Of a stretch of DNA of 10,000 bases, positions 9,053 to 10,000 are shown one piece after another. The notes beneath the pieces are model-generated. The model was given only the letters and a program-made list of their open reading frames with translations. It ran no database searches and was not told the origin of the DNA. Position numbers and translations under genes: made by a program. The stretch is from positions 2,183,601 to 2,193,600 of the forward strand of contig CAUJGJ010000258.1 in NCBI GenBank assembly GCA_963170055.1, read 5' to 3'. How positions within the stretch are numbered: position 1 is the stretch's first letter; the number at the start of each line of letters is the position of its first letter. Source of the stretch: Halisarca cf. caerulea. Taxonomy: Eukaryota; Porifera; Demospongiae; Chondrillida; Halisarcidae.

Positions 9053-9822
9053 AGCAGTGTTACAGCCATAAAGGGGTATTGTAATCAACTACCATTGCAA
9101 TTATCTGAGTATTTGAACAGTCCAATTACCATTACCTCTGCGGATTCTCACTAAAGCAATCAATTGCCATTCCAACAACATATCTACCATTATTACCATT
9201 ACTATTACAATTTCTAATTACAGATTTATTTATGGATGCTTACAAACTTTACTACACCTTGCTGAGATTTTGTATGTTTGTAGTTATCTAAATCATGTGA
9301 TTGTGTCATATTTCACCATTTCAACCAAACACTTGATTTGCTGTAGCACATAAAATAGCCTCGAACTGGTCAAAATCTACCTCTTTAGGAGGCGAAATAT
9401 ATCCATAGGTATAACAATATATTGTTAGTTGGCAGATTTTGTATGTCGCTGACGAAGGCCTGCGTGCCTGAAACGTCCAATTTTTGTTGTGAAGATTTTT
9501 GTTAAAGATTTTATTGAAGATTTCTTGCTACGTGTTTGCTCAAGATTATTCCGACTAACATTATAGAACGAAGCAATGAGCCTCAATGGTATTATAGAAA
9601 TATACATCACAATGCGTAGTTGCATGGTAATTATGTAATGTGATTCAATTGATTGCAATTACTAATCATTGACCGCTACACTGACTTGCAGGGAGCTCAG
9701 GTCCACAGTGGGACATGGGAGTCTCTCATCCACAGCTTTTCCAGTTATGGTGAAGTCATGAAGCTAAGAAAGAAGGATCCAGCTCCACCAGAAATGCCGA
9801 AAAGTCTCCGTGCTCCTTCGAG
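5609..9822 (+). CDS. SCCPDH: Saccharopine dehydrogenase-like oxidoreductase, N-terminal half (partial)
   Basis: The exons join as 5609-5768, 5850-5956, 6652-6732, 7819-8001 and 9692-9822 and give 220 residues plus two bases; human SCCPDH has about 429, so roughly half is outside. The start ATG has A at -3 and G at +4. Residues 9-21 read FQITVFGATGFTG, a Rossmann GxxGxxG dinucleotide-binding loop (G15, G18, G21). Then follow WAVAGRNETKLKRVLE, IVMADVNDPKSL, VVISCVGP, YGEPLVKACIEAKCNYIDVT with GEPY, GVYIVSACGFDSIPNDVGVL and VESFLTTHS, all in the order of animal SCCPDH. Known: SCCPDH is found on lipid droplets and membranes, its substrate is unestablished, and it should not be equated with the lysine-pathway saccharopine dehydrogenase. 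The segment between RVLE and IVMADV is about eight residues shorter than in human. The gene lies downstream of SEH1 in the same direction, about 2.15 kb away. Confidence 0.93.
5850..5956 (+). CDS. SCCPDH: SCCPDH exon 2
   Basis: The acceptor is pyrimidine-rich and ends ccttattag at 5849; the donor is GTGAGT at 5957, phase 0. It encodes residues 54-89, including IVMADVNDPKSLRDM and VVISCVGP, the second half of the Rossmann fold. Confidence 0.92.
6222..6345. mobile_element. Decayed MITE-like sequence
   Basis: It begins cagtgtaaacttgttata after TA (6220-6221), in the style of the other CAGT elements. A similar block ctggttatagtgaattt occurs near 6320-6340, but terminal inversion is not clear. 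AATAAA at 6275-6280 lies inside the intron. Confidence 0.3.
6471..6600. repeat. 58-bp tandem repeat rich in alternating purine-pyrimidine
   Basis: Copies at 6471-6528 and 6529-6586 both start tatgtacagccatgtac and end near acgcacatatatgcatg; a partial third reaches 6600. It is preceded by the palindrome catacgtacgtatg. Largely TG/CA/TA/CG steps, so Z-DNA or cruciform formation is possible. Confidence 0.8.
6652..6732 (+). CDS. SCCPDH: SCCPDH exon 3
   Basis: It encodes residues 90-116, FQLYGEPLVKACIEAKCNYI and then DVTGEPY. The acceptor chosen is TAG at 6649-6651, because GP-FQLYGEP aligns without a gap to GPYRFYGEP of human. A CAG six bases further (6655-6657) would remove FQ. The donor is GTGAGT at 6733. 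Phase 0 at both ends, 81 nt. Confidence 0.88.
6829..6884. repeat. (GT)28 microsatellite in SCCPDH intron 3
   Basis: Pure run of 28 GT units about 100 bp downstream of the donor at 6733. It is sense-strand GU in the pre-mRNA. Confidence 0.95.
6966..7296. repeat. 17-bp minisatellite array A, about 19 copies
   Basis: Unit gtggtccttctgtacag repeated head to tail about 19 times. Variants are limited to the ccttc(t/c)(g/a)tacag core (for example ccgtacag, ccatacag, ctatacag). Copies are nearly identical, so the array is young or recently homogenised. It lies in SCCPDH intron 3. Confidence 0.95.
7441..7775. repeat. 17-bp minisatellite array B, diverged
   Basis: Units of agtccttgtacacaggt and variants. 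The 3' part (about 7600-7770) is regular at 17 bp; the 5' part is degenerate. It is clearly the same family as array A, separated by about 145 bp of non-repeat sequence. It ends about 40 bp before the acceptor of SCCPDH exon 4. Confidence 0.9.
7819..8001 (+). CDS. SCCPDH: SCCPDH exon 4
   Basis: The acceptor cctgtttgcag ends at 7818 and the donor is GTATGC at 8002. It encodes residues 117-177, FMELARVHYHQQAVDAGVYI to ESFLTTHSPGVK, with the family signature CGFDSIPNDVG. Phase 0 at both ends, 183 nt. Confidence 0.93.
8040..8493. mobile_element. MITE split by another transposon
   Basis: The left end cagtgagacatg (8040, after TA 8038-8039) matches the inverse of the right end catgtttcgcta (to 8493, before TA 8494-8495) imperfectly. 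Its parts 8040-8125 and 8429-8493 carry 17-bp units like gtggtctctgtagacag (8083-8099) and gtggtctttgaatgcaa (8452-8468), the same spacing and motif as minisatellites A and B. It is interrupted by the element 8126-8428. Confidence 0.6.
8126..8428. mobile_element. Non-autonomous transposon with perfect 15-bp TIRs
   Basis: gcagtgttagaaata at 8126-8140 and its exact complement tatttctaacactgc at 8414-8428 bound a 303-bp non-coding element. Flanking TA at 8124-8125 and 8429-8430 is the likely target duplication. The left side repeats forms of gtctgacc (gtccgaccc; tcagacattt). It is unrelated in sequence to the CAGTNAAACC elements. A hAT origin was considered, but no 8-bp duplication fits. Confidence 0.75.
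8700..9051. repeat. AC-rich array of about 350 bp in SCCPDH intron 4
   Basis: Long (CA)n blocks are broken by caaac, gcatgc and cgtac variants. The block 8911-8950 is repeated exactly at 8951-8990 (40-bp unit with cgtac and gcatgcacgc). The last 60 bp are pure CA. Confidence 0.95.
9052..9448 (+). other. SCCPDH: SCCPDH intron 4, AT-rich part
   Basis: No gene is seen. About 9110-9225 is enriched in attacca and attacaatt motifs, a low-complexity stretch. Related caattgattgcaattac sequence reappears near 9645-9662 in inverse style, hinting at a decayed dispersed repeat. Confidence 0.5.
9449..9477 (+). ncRNA. Hammerhead-ribozyme-like core motif
   Basis: In order: CTGACGA (9449-9455), a 4-bp stem AGGC/GCCT (9456-9459, 9466-9469) with six-base loop ctgcgt, GAAAC (9470-9474), GTC (9475-9477). 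These match the hammerhead core CUGANGA - stem II - GAAA - UH, including the C at the cleavage position. Stem III would be only AC/GU with no loop, possible only in a dimer, and stem I pairing is weak. Such minimal hammerheads occur in Penelope-like retroelements. It may equally be a degenerate, inactive remnant. Confidence 0.42.
9478..9691 (+). other. SCCPDH: End of SCCPDH intron 4
   Basis: The first part (9478-9560) has T-rich phrases (gaagatttt repeated three times) continuing the ribozyme-like motif, probably part of the same old retroelement. No open coding sequence of an RT type is seen. The acceptor is at 9691. Confidence 0.4.
9692..9822 (+). CDS. SCCPDH: SCCPDH exon 5 (last in window)
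   Basis: The acceptor gacttgcag ends at 9691 and the donor is GTATGA at 9823, phase 2. It encodes residues 178-220, including VHSGTWESLIHSF and a basic, proline-rich stretch ending PKSLRAPSR. This parallels human HDGTWKSAIYGFGDQSNLRK and what follows it. Confidence 0.9.
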
Positions 9823-10000
9823 GTATGATTTTGGGTAGTAGTTGGGTCTGGCGTTGTATGGCAGTGTACCATTCCTGAACTCAAGGATTAGAGATTGTGA
9901 CGCGTCTGCTCATGTGAATTGCATGTGATCATGTATTTGTGTTGGTACACACACTTCATTGTGTCCCTAATCAGATGTACAGTGAAACCTCTGTTCAAGG
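9823..10000 (+). other. SCCPDH: Start of SCCPDH intron 5
   Basis: It begins with the donor GTATGA at 9823. Unique sequence until a MITE end at 9980. The next exon, needed to complete the codon split after 9822, lies beyond the window. Confidence 0.75.
9980..10000. mobile_element. MITE left end, cut by the window edge
   Basis: cagtgaaacctctgttcaag from 9980 follows TA (9978-9979). It has the same end as the element at 4351 (cagtgaaacc). Only 21 bp are visible. Confidence 0.5.

Noticed and set aside
9425..9658. 77-residue minus-strand reading frame as a retroelement ORF
   Set aside because: No reverse transcriptase or endonuclease motif is visible, and it runs antisense through the ribozyme-like region.

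Overview
This window comes from a eukaryotic nuclear genome, very probably an invertebrate animal. Both protein-coding genes are broken by GT-AG introns, match animal families, and sit among very long CA/GT microsatellites, minisatellites and small TA-flanked inverted-repeat transposons. A sponge or similar early-branching or marine invertebrate would fit, but the sequence does not prove the phylum. There are no bacterial genes, operons or CRISPR arrays.

Layout. Positions 1-1060 are non-coding: a 22-bp tandem repeat (1-84), a 33-bp minisatellite built from 11-bp subunits (about 290-620), and a (GT)48 tract (885-980). From 1061 to 3455 lie the last five exons of the nucleoporin/GATOR2 beta-propeller gene SEH1, on the + strand: 1061-1171, 1603-1680, 1965-2030, 2472-2623, 3274-3455. 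Its 5' exons are outside the window. Positions 3456-5608 are intergenic and hold several MITEs, including one inserted into another copy of its own family (3672-3999).

From 5609 starts a second + strand gene, a saccharopine-dehydrogenase-like oxidoreductase (SCCPDH). Five exons are visible: 5609-5768, 5850-5956, 6652-6732, 7819-8001, 9692-9822. They encode about the first 220 residues; the rest is past the window end. Its introns carry a 58-bp duplication, a (GT)28 tract, two related 17-bp minisatellites, a transposon nested in another MITE, a 350-bp AC-rich array and a hammerhead-ribozyme-like motif at 9449-9477. A further MITE begins at 9980 and is cut by the window edge.

The two genes lie head-to-tail and share no evident pathway: SEH1 works in nuclear pores and in mTORC1 signalling, while SCCPDH is a poorly understood lipid-droplet-associated dehydrogenase-like protein. 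The most interesting signals are structural. They are the self-nested MITE, 17-bp minisatellites that appear to derive from MITE subterminal repeats, GU and AC tracts flanking frame-neutral exons in both genes, a splice donor made of microsatellite, a stop-free 81-nt intron, and the ribozyme-like motif.
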